A DNA stretch of 64,000 bases from Labilithrix sp. Its GTDB lineage: Bacteria > Myxococcota_A > Polyangia > Polyangiales > Polyangiaceae. The DNA lies in the NCBI GenBank assembly GCA_019637195.1, contig JAHBWA010000025.1, positions 1-64,000 on the forward strand, in the 5' to 3' direction. A model generated the notes under the pieces. The model searched no databases, was not told where the DNA came from, and saw nothing but the letters and a program-made list of their open reading frames with translations. Positions 35,634 to 43,616 of this stretch are shown piece by piece; within the stretch, counting starts at the first letter, position 1; the number at the start of each line of letters is the position of its first letter. The position numbers were made by a program, and so were the translations under genes.

Positions 35634-36359
35634 ATGACGCTGCTCTTCCTCGTGCTCGGGCTCGGAGCCGGTGTGCTCACGACCCTCGCCGGGCAGGGCG
35701 GCGGCTTGCTGCTGCTGCTCGCGTGCTCGGCCGTCCTCGGGCCGCACGAGGCGCTCGCGATCACCGCGCCCGCGCTCTTGCTCGGCAACCTCCACCGGAC
35801 GCTGCTCTTCCGCGCGCACATCGACCGCGCCGTCGCGACGCGCATGGTCGCAGGCGCGCTCCCGGGCGCGCTCGCCGGAGGGCTGCTCGCAGGCGTGACG
35901 CCGGCGTGGGCGCTCCAGGGGATGCTCGTCTTCATGACCGCGGTGGCCATCGCCAAGGCGCTCGGGCTGGTTCGTTTTCAGGTGCCAACGAACGCGCTCG
36001 GGCCCGCCGGGCTCGTCGTGGGGGCCATGACCGGGACCTCGGGCGGCGCGGGCGTGTTGTTCGCGCCCGTCCTCCTCTCTGCCGGGCTCACGGGCAAGGC
36101 GTTCGTCGCCACGACGAGCATCGTCGCGGTCGCCGCGCACGTCGGCCGCGTCGCCGGCTACGCCGGGCTCGGCCTCTTCGCGAGAGAGCTCATCGGCCCG
36201 ACGATCGCAGTCTCGGCCGCGATCTTCGCCGGCAACGCGCTCGGCGGCCGTCTCTACGGCGTCATCACCGCGAACGGCAGGAAGCCCGGCCGGGTCGTCG
36301 CGATCGAATACGGGACGCTCGTGGTGTGCGTCGCGCTGTCCGTCGCTGGTCTGGGCTGA
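35634..36359 (+). CDS. TSUP-family (TauE/SafE) anion transporter
   Basis: A 241-residue integral membrane protein with about seven or eight hydrophobic helices in two pseudo-repeats, each carrying Gly-rich segments (TTLAGQGGGLLLLLA and MTGTSGGAGVLFAP) typical of the sulfite exporter TauE/SafE family. Members move sulfur-containing or organic anions across the inner membrane. It is divergent from the LysR gene, likely its regulator. CAGGGA abuts the ATG, leaving an unusually short ribosome-site spacing. The kinase gene follows 14 bp later and could be cotranscribed. Confidence 0.88.
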   Translation: MTLLFLVLGLGAGVLTTLAGQGGGLLLLLACSAVLGPHEALAITAPALLLGNLHRTLLFRAHIDRAVATRMVAGALPGALAGGLLAGVTPAWALQGMLVFMTAVAIAKALGLVRFQVPTNALGPAGLVVGAMTGTSGGAGVLFAPVLLSAGLTGKAFVATTSIVAVAAHVGRVAGYAGLGLFARELIGPTIAVSAAIFAGNALGGRLYGVITANGRKPGRVVAIEYGTLVVCVALSVAGLG

Positions 36360-36373
36360 TATGCTCCTCGACG

Positions 36374-37393
36374 ATGCAGTCGTCTGATCCCCGTCAAGCC
36401 GCGCTCGCGCGTGTCGGGCAGACCCTGAACCACAAGTGGCACATCGATCGCCTCGTCGACATCGGCGGGATGGCGGCCGTCTATCAGGCGACCCACCGCA
36501 ACGGGAAGAAGGTGGCGATCAAGATGCTCCACCCCTTCATCGCGACGCACGCGGATGTCCGCGAGCGCTTCCTCCGGGAAGGCTACGTCGCGAACCAGGT
36601 GGAGCACCCCGGCGCCGTCAGCATCCTCGACGACGACCTCACGTCCGACGGCGCGCCGTTCCTCGTGATGGAGCTGCTCGAGGGCGAGTCGCTCGACGGC
36701 TGGATGGCCCGCGTCGGCGAGGTGCTGCCGCTGGCCGACGTCCTGGCGGTGGCCGATCAGGTGCTCGACGTGCTGTCCGCGTTCCACGCGCGCCACGTCA
36801 TCCACCGCGACATCAAGCCGGGGAACCTCTACGTCACGAAGTCCGGGGTCGTGAAGGTGCTCGACTTCGGCCTCGCGCGCCTGCGCGATCCGCGGATCGG
36901 CGGCTCGCCCACCGCGTCGGGCATCGTCCTCGGGACCGCTTCGTACATGCCGCCCGAGCAGGCGCAGGGCAAGAGCGACCAGATCGACGCGCGCTCGGAC
37001 ATCTTCGCCGTCGGCGCCGTCATGTTCCGCGCCCTGACGGGCCGCGCGATCCACGAGGGGCGTACGCCGACCGATCGCCTCTTCCAGGCGATGAAGGAGC
37101 GCGCCCCGTCGCTCGGCCTCGTCGCGCCTCAGATGCCCATGTGGGTCGTCGGCGTGGTCGACAAGGCGCTCGCCTTCAAGAAGGAGGATCGCTTCGCGTC
37201 GGCCGCCGACATGCGCGTCGCCGTGCGCTCCACCTTCGCGCAGCTCCGCGAGGAGGCCGCGCGCGTGAGGCCGTCGCTCGCCGCTCCTCCGCCCGGCGAG
37301 GTCGATCCCTCGCGCGAGGTCAGCGCGCTCTTCGACGCGATGCTCGAGCCGAGCATCATCGTCGACGTGAGCTTTCCGAACGAGCCGGAGTAG
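36374..37393 (+). CDS. Soluble Ser/Thr protein kinase
   Basis: A 339-residue Hanks-type kinase without a membrane segment. Lys50 (VAIKM), HRDIKPGN (144-151), DFG (164-166) and GTASYMPPEQAQG are intact. The glycine loop is DIGGMAAVY instead of GxGGMGxVY, lacking the later glycines, so nucleotide binding may be altered. A 50-residue tail after the kinase domain ends in acidic residues. It lies 14 bp after the TSUP gene and 90 bp before a Cys-rich lipoprotein gene; substrate unknown. Confidence 0.92.
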   Translation: MQSSDPRQAALARVGQTLNHKWHIDRLVDIGGMAAVYQATHRNGKKVAIKMLHPFIATHADVRERFLREGYVANQVEHPGAVSILDDDLTSDGAPFLVMELLEGESLDGWMARVGEVLPLADVLAVADQVLDVLSAFHARHVIHRDIKPGNLYVTKSGVVKVLDFGLARLRDPRIGGSPTASGIVLGTASYMPPEQAQGKSDQIDARSDIFAVGAVMFRALTGRAIHEGRTPTDRLFQAMKERAPSLGLVAPQMPMWVVGVVDKALAFKKEDRFASAADMRVAVRSTFAQLREEAARVRPSLAAPPPGEVDPSREVSALFDAMLEPSIIVDVSFPNEPE

Positions 37394-37483
37394 GGCGCGC
37401 CGGGCCGCGGAAGGCGGCGGCAGCGGAGAGGGAAGACTCCCGGTCGGGTCGTCGTATGAGCCGACCGGAGAGAGAGTTCCACG

Positions 37484-38656
37484 ATGCGTTCGCTACACCT
37501 TCTCGGTCTCGGTTTCGTAGTTCTTTCGGCCGCTTGTGCCGCCTCAGGGCGCACGCAGCCCGTCGATCAGCTGCCCGCCGACGAGACTTCCGGCGGGAGC
37601 GACGAGGGTAACACGATCCCCGAGGACCCGGCGACCGCGCCGCCGCACGCGCTCGGGACGATCCTCCTCGGCGAGAGCCGGAGCTCCGAGACCGGCAACT
37701 CGACGCCGCTGATCTCGGCCGCCTTCGTGCCCGACGCCAAGCTCACGCAGTCCTGCACGAAGAAGGTCGGCGCTTGCGAGGTGACCGAGGTCCCGAAGTG
37801 CATGACCGGCAGCATGCAGGGCTGCGGCGCCGGCGAGGTCTGCACCTTCGACGACGAGTGCACCGCGAAGTGCGTCCAGGTCTGCACCAAGGTCTGCGGC
37901 GCCGGCGAGGCCTGCTACTTCTCGAAGAAGGTCTCCGGCACCGCCACCGAGGACGACATGGCGTGCCGGAAGCGCGACCGCTTCGACGCCGGGGCGATCG
38001 CCTTCGACGGGACGACCCAGGCGATCACGCTCTTCCCGCCGTACAGCGTCACGCCGACCGGCAACGGCGCGCCGTTCATGGCCCGGAGCGAGATCCGCGT
38101 GCAGGCCACCGGCGGCGCGTCCGCGGGCTTCGAGAAGTTCGACGAGAAGTTCACCTCGACGACGTTCCTCGAGGCGGATCCCCCGCTCCGCGACATCTCC
38201 CGCGCGTCCGTCTTCGGCTCGGGCGCCGTCACGATCGGCTGGGTGCCGGGCGAAGACACCGTCTACGTCAGCGCGACGGGGCCCGGCGGCTCCGCCAAGT
38301 GCCCGGCCGACGATCCGTCCGGCAGCTTCGATCTCCCGCGCGCGGTCATTCGCGAGGTGATGTCGGACGGCGAGGGCACGGGCTCCCTCTCGCTCTCGGT
38401 GACGCGCGAGCGGCGTGAGGTCCGGAAGGACAAGAAGACGTTCGGCGAGCTCTCCGGGGGCCAGGTCGTGCAGCCGGAGGGCTGGATCGAGCTCATCACG
38501 CGCTCGACCGAGTCGTACAGCTACGCGAGCTGCGGGACGGGCGCGATGCTCTGCAACGACCAGTGCGTCAACATCCAGTCGGACACCCGGAACTGCGGCA
38601 GCTGCGGCAACGTCTGCCCGACGGGCTACTACTGCTCTGCAGGCACCTGCCGCTGA
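37484..38656 (+). CDS. Cys-rich lipoprotein with C-terminal NCGxCGNxC module
   Basis: A 390-residue exported protein with lipobox LSAACAASG and an acidic linker. Residues about 90-170 are Cys-rich (CTKKVGACEVTEVPKC, GCGAGEVC, CVQVCTKVCGAGEAC). A beta-rich central domain follows (about 175-345). The final 40 residues (CNDQCVNIQSDTRNCGSCGNVCP) are one copy of the Cys module found seven-fold in the protein at 1146-2423. Likely a surface protein; partner unknown. Confidence 0.85.
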   Translation: MRSLHLLGLGFVVLSAACAASGRTQPVDQLPADETSGGSDEGNTIPEDPATAPPHALGTILLGESRSSETGNSTPLISAAFVPDAKLTQSCTKKVGACEVTEVPKCMTGSMQGCGAGEVCTFDDECTAKCVQVCTKVCGAGEACYFSKKVSGTATEDDMACRKRDRFDAGAIAFDGTTQAITLFPPYSVTPTGNGAPFMARSEIRVQATGGASAGFEKFDEKFTSTTFLEADPPLRDISRASVFGSGAVTIGWVPGEDTVYVSATGPGGSAKCPADDPSGSFDLPRAVIREVMSDGEGTGSLSLSVTRERREVRKDKKTFGELSGGQVVQPEGWIELITRSTESYSYASCGTGAMLCNDQCVNIQSDTRNCGSCGNVCPTGYYCSAGTCR

Positions 38657-38678
38657 AGCGGGCGACCGGCCGCTGCCA

Positions 38679-39290
38679 TCACGTCGCTCTGCACCGGAGC
38701 GCGACCGCCGTGCCGCGCGCGAGGCTGCGCGCGATCTCCGGGACGAGCCCGACCTCGGCGAGCTCGCGGGTCATCCCGCCCCGGAGCCAGCCGGTGACGC
38801 TGGGCGGCTCGAACCCGTGCACGAACGCGCTCACCGCCTTGGCGACGGAGCCTGCGGACGGGAGGGCGTGGTCGACGATCACGAGCCGGCCGTCGGGCTC
38901 GAGCGCGCGGGTCGCGCGCTCGAGGGCGATCCGGCGATTCGGCGCGTCGAGCTCGTGGAGGACGAAGGCGAAGAGGACCCGCTCGACGCGCTCGGCCGCG
39001 GCGAAGGCCGTGATGTCCTCGTTCACGAAGGAGGCCGCCGGCGCGCGCCGGCGAGCGCGCGCCAGCATCGCCGGCGAGCGGTCCACCGCCGTCACGGCCG
39101 CGCCGCGGGCGAGGAGCTCTCGCGTGAGCGCTCCCGAGCCGCAGCCGAGCTCGAGGACGCGCATCCCCGCGCGGACGGAGGCCACCTCGAGCGCCTCCTC
39201 GCGCAGCGCGCTCAACCCGCCGACCGGAGCGAAGACGAGCCGAGCGAGGAGATCGTAGCCGGCAGCGGCGAACGAGCGATCGTAGATCAT
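38679..39290 (-). CDS. Class I SAM-dependent methyltransferase
   Basis: A 203-residue methyltransferase. Motif I is VLELGCGSGAL, motif II is VTAVDRSP, and FVNEDITAF and FVLHELD are motifs III/IV. This is the UbiE/Methyltransf_11-like pattern and the substrate cannot be told. Its ATG at 39290 overlaps the stop of the upstream TetR gene (ATGA), with AAGGAAAG six bases before it. Expression is probably controlled by that regulator through the operators at 40001-40034. Confidence 0.9.
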   Translation of the reverse strand: MIYDRSFAAAGYDLLARLVFAPVGGLSALREEALEVASVRAGMRVLELGCGSGALTRELLARGAAVTAVDRSPAMLARARRRAPAASFVNEDITAFAAAERVERVLFAFVLHELDAPNRRIALERATRALEPDGRLVIVDHALPSAGSVAKAVSAFVHGFEPPSVTGWLRGGMTRELAEVGLVPEIARSLARGTAVALRCRAT

Positions 39291-39994
39291 CGGTTCTTTC
39301 CTTTTCGCGGCGCTCGAGGCGCGCCGATCCCTTCGAACAAGACGACGAGGAGCGAGGCGAGGAAGTCGTCGTCGACCCCGGAATCGGACGGCGCGCGGCC
39401 GAGCGCGGCGCAGATCTCGTCGCGACGCTGGAGCCAGAAGGTCACGCTCGCGGCGATCATCGCGACGACGTGCATCGGCTCGACGTCGGCGCGGAGGACG
39501 CCGCTCCCCTGGAGGGCGCGGAGCGCAGGGACGGCGTTCGCGTACATCGCGCCGCGCTCCGCGCCGCCGCCGTCGGGCGTCTTCGTCTGCGCGTCGAAGG
39601 GATCGTCTCGTTCGAGATCGGCCCACGTCCACATCCGCAACACGTCCGTACGAGACTGCCAGTAGTGGAAGTACGACGACACGGCGGCGCGGAGCGCGTC
39701 GCCGTCCGCCCGGGCGAGATCGCGCTGCTGGAGCTCCAGGTACGGGGCGGTGTGGCGCTCCACGACCGCCCGCCAGAGCTCGCGCTTCGAGGGGAAGTGG
39801 TGGCAAAGCAGACCTTGCGCGATCCCGGCGGAGCCCGCGATGTCGCGGAGGGATGTGCCGGCGAAGCCGCGGTCGATGAACATGCGCTCCGCCGCGGCGA
39901 GGATGTTCTCGCGGGTGCGCTGCGGATCGCGCGGCTTTCGCGCCGGCAGGGCGCGCTCCGCCTTCGCGGAGCTTCGCTTCTTCGTCACGGGCAT
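39287..39994 (-). CDS. TetR-family transcriptional regulator of the methyltransferase operon
   Basis: A 235-residue regulator with a basic N-terminal tail (about 25 residues) and a classical TetR DNA-binding domain (TRENILAAAERMFIDRGFAGTSLRDIAGSAGI, LLCHHFPSKRELWRAV). The C-terminal domain is helical and suited to a ligand pocket. It is the first gene of a two-gene operon with a methyltransferase. Two AGGTCGATCGACCT palindromes lie 6-40 bp upstream of its start, so it should autoregulate. Confidence 0.92.
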   Translation of the reverse strand: MPVTKKRSSAKAERALPARKPRDPQRTRENILAAAERMFIDRGFAGTSLRDIAGSAGIAQGLLCHHFPSKRELWRAVVERHTAPYLELQQRDLARADGDALRAAVSSYFHYWQSRTDVLRMWTWADLERDDPFDAQTKTPDGGGAERGAMYANAVPALRALQGSGVLRADVEPMHVVAMIAASVTFWLQRRDEICAALGRAPSDSGVDDDFLASLLVVLFEGIGAPRAPRKGKNR

Positions 39995-40000
39995 CCTTAT

Positions 40001-40034
40001 AGGTCGATTGACCTGTTATTAGGTCGATCGACCT
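40001..40034. promoter_or_regulatory. Tandem TetR operators
   Basis: AGGTCGATTGACCT (40001-40014) and AGGTCGATCGACCT (40021-40034), the second a perfect 14-bp palindrome within TATAGGTCG...CGACCTATA. Centres are 20 bp apart, two helical turns, so two dimers would sit on the same DNA face. They lie just upstream of the TetR ATG at 39994. Confidence 0.85.
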
Positions 40035-40182
40035 ATATAGCGTCGGCCTGGGAACGGCAAGCCCCGGTCCGGGCAGGACGCGGCGTCCTCTCCCGGCCGA
40101 AAGCGGCGGGTGATGCTCGGCCCCGGCGCTCGTCCCCCGTCCCGAAGGCGGGCGTGGCGTGTGGAGTGCCGGCCGCGCGCCC

Positions 40183-42543
40183 TCAGGCCCCGTCGCCGCG
40201 GTTGGCCGCGCGCGCGCCCTCCGGCCAGCGCGGCGGCTCGGCCTCCTCGACGGAGCGGAGCCCGAGCGCGTCGACGTCGGCGGCGCGGACGACGTCGCCT
40301 TGGGCGCGCGCCACCAGCCGCGTGACGATCGCCGCGAGCTCGGCGTCCTCGCCGTCGAAGGCGTGCTCGATCAGGCGCCCGAAGGCGGCGGCGTCGATCC
40401 CGACGGGGCGGCCGTGGACGCGGAGGCCCTCGCGCGCCAGACGATCGGCGACGATCGCGCGGAGATCCTCGGAGCGATCGCGGAGGCCTGGGAAGACGAT
40501 CGGCTCGCCGCCGTCGAACCGCGCGGCGAGCTCTGGGGCGAGGAGGCCGGACTCGGTCAGCTCCTCCAGCGTCTTCGTCGCGCTGAGGGCCACGGCGACG
40601 TCGAGCGCGGTGGCGCGCTCCCAGGGGGACCGTCGCTCGGCGACGGCGCGCGCGACGAGGACCTGCACCTCGCGCGGCAGCGCGGCGCCGTCGACGAGCA
40701 GGAGCAGACCGCGATCGGCGAGCGCGAGGGGGCTCGCTCGCTCGTCGTTCCAGCGACCGACGTCGTGCTCGCGCGAGGACGTCCCGTCGACGACGACGAG
40801 CGGGCCGCTCCGGCGTGGACCCGCGAGGTGTGCGCGCGCGACGTAGGGCACGGGATCGATCCCCGCGCGGGCGACGAGCACGGTCGGAGCCTCCTGCGCG
40901 ATGCGCCGCTCGAGCCCCTCGTAGGCCATGCGGGCGGCGGCGGAGTAGATGCCCACCGTCGCCGGCCGCGCGAGCCGCGTGGCGGCGAGCGCGTGGCGTC
41001 CGACCTCGAGCTCCATCGTGTGGCGGAGGCGCGCGGCCTCGTCGTCGAGCGCGTCGACGCGCCGTTGCAGCTCCCGCTCGCGGGCGAGGTGGCGCTCCTT
41101 CGCGCTCGTCGCCTGCGAGACCGCGACGAACGCGTCGGCGAGGAGCTTGGCGGCGCGCGCCTCCTCGAGCGTGAGCTCCTCCGTCCGCGCGCCCGCCGGG
41201 ACGACGAGGAGCCCGTCGGGATCGTCCGATTCGGCGATGATCGTCGCGAAGATCGCGTCGCGCTGCTCGAGCCACGCGAGGAGCGGGCGCAGATCGGCGC
41301 GGCGGACCTCGAGCGCGCGGAGCACGGACGTGCGGAGCGTCGCGTAGGGCTCGCCGAACGCGACGTCGAAGATACCGGCGGGCAGCTCCGCGGCGCGCTC
41401 CTGGAGATAGCCGGCCGCGTTGACGGTGAGTACGCGTGTAGGATGCAAGAGCCAGAGCTCGGGCGAGGGGGCCGCCGTCGGACCGAGCCCGACGGCCGAG
41501 GCCTCGCGGATCCGCACGAGCGCGTGGGCCATCGCGGCGCGCGCCTCACGCTCGCGCGCGGCCTCGCGGGCGTCGGCGAGGGCCTCGAGCAGGATGCCCT
41601 TCACCGGGAGGAGCGGCTCCTCGAGCCTTTGCGAGATCGCGCCGACGAGGAGCGCGGCGGCGGCGAGCGTGAGCGCGACGCCGCTGCCGCCGTAGACGCG
41701 GCTCTCGACGGCGATCGCGGCGAGCGCGGCGACGGGGCCGCCGAAGAGGACGAGCGTGAGCGCGCGCCGGCCGCGGCGCGCGAGCGCGAGCGCGTCGCGC
41801 GCACGCGCGAGTCGGACGATGAGGGCGGCGGCGATCGCGCCGCCGAGGGCGGCGGCGGCGTCGGTCGTGACGGCGCGCGAGAGGGCGAGCGCGGCCGCGG
41901 CTGCGAGGCCGACTCCGGCAGAGCCGGCGCAGACGAGCGCGCGCGGCGGCACCGCGAGCTCGAGGCGCCGCACGCCGCCGACGACCAGGGCCGTGGCGCC
42001 CAGCGCGAAGATCGCGAGCGCGCCGGCGCCGGCGGCGACCATCGGCGCGCCCGAGGCCGCGACCTCGCCGTCGACGGCGCCGAAGAGCGCGAGCCCGTCG
42101 AACAGCGCCGCCGCTCCCCACGCCAGCGTCACGACCCCGACGCCGGTGCGGTAGATCGCGCGGTGTCCGAAGCCTGGCACGGCGGCGGCCTCGTTGGCCT
42201 TCGAGGCGAGCCCGACGTCGCCCTCGATCCGGTGAATCGCGCGGAGCGCCGCGAGCATCGCGGCCAGCGTCGCGAGCTCCCGGGCGAGCGCGGCCCACGC
42301 GGGACGTGTCGAGAGGGCCGCCGTGGCGATGGCGACGGAGAGGCCGGCGGCGGTCCACAGGCGCAGCCGCGCCGCGGCCGGCTCCGTGCCCTCCTCGTAG
42401 CGTCCGTAGGCGAGCGCGATCGTCACCGCGATCGCGATGAGCAGCCACGCCGACGGTCGCGCTTCGCCCGCGCGCACCGCCGCCACGCCGACGTAGAGCG
42501 CGGGGAAGGCGACGAGGAGCGGGAGGCGCCGTCGGGACAGCAT
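40183..42543 (-). CDS. Multi-pass membrane protein with degenerate NtrC-type AAA+ domain
   Basis: A 786-residue protein. The first 310 or so residues are a hydrophobic bundle of about eight to ten helices. A soluble sensor-like segment and a coiled coil (about 450-520) follow. The last 230 residues keep the order of a sigma-54 activator AAA+ domain: GLLLLVDGAALP for Walker B (about 610-620, DE to DG), ALSATKTLEELTESG for AATNxDL, LAARFDG, and GLRDRSEDLRAIV for LRERxEDI (about 685). The Walker A loop and GAFTGA are missing and there is no C-terminal HTH. It is divergent from the pseudo-ABC operon at 42759. Probably a non-ATPase signalling protein. Confidence 0.75.
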   Translation of the reverse strand: MLSRRRLPLLVAFPALYVGVAAVRAGEARPSAWLLIAIAVTIALAYGRYEEGTEPAAARLRLWTAAGLSVAIATAALSTRPAWAALARELATLAAMLAALRAIHRIEGDVGLASKANEAAAVPGFGHRAIYRTGVGVVTLAWGAAALFDGLALFGAVDGEVAASGAPMVAAGAGALAIFALGATALVVGGVRRLELAVPPRALVCAGSAGVGLAAAAALALSRAVTTDAAAALGGAIAAALIVRLARARDALALARRGRRALTLVLFGGPVAALAAIAVESRVYGGSGVALTLAAAALLVGAISQRLEEPLLPVKGILLEALADAREAAREREARAAMAHALVRIREASAVGLGPTAAPSPELWLLHPTRVLTVNAAGYLQERAAELPAGIFDVAFGEPYATLRTSVLRALEVRRADLRPLLAWLEQRDAIFATIIAESDDPDGLLVVPAGARTEELTLEEARAAKLLADAFVAVSQATSAKERHLARERELQRRVDALDDEAARLRHTMELEVGRHALAATRLARPATVGIYSAAARMAYEGLERRIAQEAPTVLVARAGIDPVPYVARAHLAGPRRSGPLVVVDGTSSREHDVGRWNDERASPLALADRGLLLLVDGAALPREVQVLVARAVAERRSPWERATALDVAVALSATKTLEELTESGLLAPELAARFDGGEPIVFPGLRDRSEDLRAIVADRLAREGLRVHGRPVGIDAAAFGRLIEHAFDGEDAELAAIVTRLVARAQGDVVRAADVDALGLRSVEEAEPPRWPEGARAANRGDGA

Positions 42544-42758
42544 CGGACGCGGGCGCGCGAGGCAAGCTCGAGCAGCCGACCGTATAGCACGGGGCGCTTC
42601 CACCTCCGGCATCGGGACCCGCGCCCGTCCTCGGGCGGCCGCGGCCGTCACGCTCGCGATCCAGCCGTCGACTCGCGATCCGGCGTGGCCCGCGCCGGCC
42701 GCGCCGGGATGGAGTCTCTCCTTTCGGAAGGCGCGAAGCTGTGGTCTTTTCGAGGCTC

Positions 42759-43616
42759 ATGGCAGCGTCGACGGCGAGCCCCGACGGAACCTCCGGCGCC
42801 CCGCCGCGCCCGGGGACCTCGCGGCCGAACGCACGTGCGCGCGTCGGGCTCGCGGCGCTGCTCGGGCTCGGGGCGGCGCTGGCCCGTCGCGGTGCGCTCG
42901 CCGTGCTCTCGATCGCCGTCTCCGGGCTCACCGCCGTGGTGCTCGCGGTCGTCGCGGTCGCGTTCGCGCGCCGCGGCGGCGACGCGCCGGTCGACAGCCT
43001 CCCGCTGCTCACATCGAGCGCCATCGCGTGGGGCGGCGGGTTCTTGCTCGCGGTCTCTGCCGCGGCGGGGGCCCTCCGCCGCGATCGGGTCGACGGGATC
43101 CGGGACCTCTTCGTGACGCGCACGACGTCCCTCCGCGGTTACGTGGTCGCCCGCGTCGGCGGGCTGGCCGCGGTCCTCGCGGCCACCGTCGGCGGCGGGA
43201 CGTTGCTCGTCTCGGGCGTGGCGATCCTCGCGGCGACGCGGACGGCGACGGTGCTCCGGACGACGCACGCGACGATGAGCGCCGTGGTCTACGCCCTCGC
43301 CTTCGCGCTCGTGATCGCTCCTGTCGCGTTCGCCGCGCTCGGCGCGCGCACGCGGTTCTCCGGCTACCTCGTGCTCCTCTTCCTCTTGGTCGCGCCGGAG
43401 CTCGTCGCGAGCGCGCTCTCCGGCGCGCTGCCGAGCGAGGTGACCGAGCTCGTCGCGATCCCCTCGGCGCTCGCCGCGCTTCGGTCGTCTCTCGCGCCGG
43501 GCTCGGTCGATCTGCTCCGCGCCATCCGAGCGCTCGTCGCGCTCCTCGTATTCGCGGGGCTCGCGCTCGCGCTGGTGCGCCGCGACGTGGTGATCGTCTC
43601 GACGGAGGTCGCGTGA
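42759..43616 (+). CDS. ABC-2-like membrane permease
   Basis: A 285-residue integral membrane protein with about six hydrophobic helices after a Pro/Ala/Arg-rich N-terminus. The pattern of a first long helix pair followed by a loop with DGIRDLFVTRTTSLRGYVVARV resembles gliding/ABC-2-type permeases, where that cytoplasmic elbow contacts the ATPase. The ATG at 42759 has GAGG six bases before it; GTG at 42741 is a longer alternative. Its stop overlaps the next gene's GTG. Confidence 0.75.
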   Translation: MAASTASPDGTSGAPPRPGTSRPNARARVGLAALLGLGAALARRGALAVLSIAVSGLTAVVLAVVAVAFARRGGDAPVDSLPLLTSSAIAWGGGFLLAVSAAAGALRRDRVDGIRDLFVTRTTSLRGYVVARVGGLAAVLAATVGGGTLLVSGVAILAATRTATVLRTTHATMSAVVYALAFALVIAPVAFAALGARTRFSGYLVLLFLLVAPELVASALSGALPSEVTELVAIPSALAALRSSLAPGSVDLLRAIRALVALLVFAGLALALVRRDVVIVSTEVA

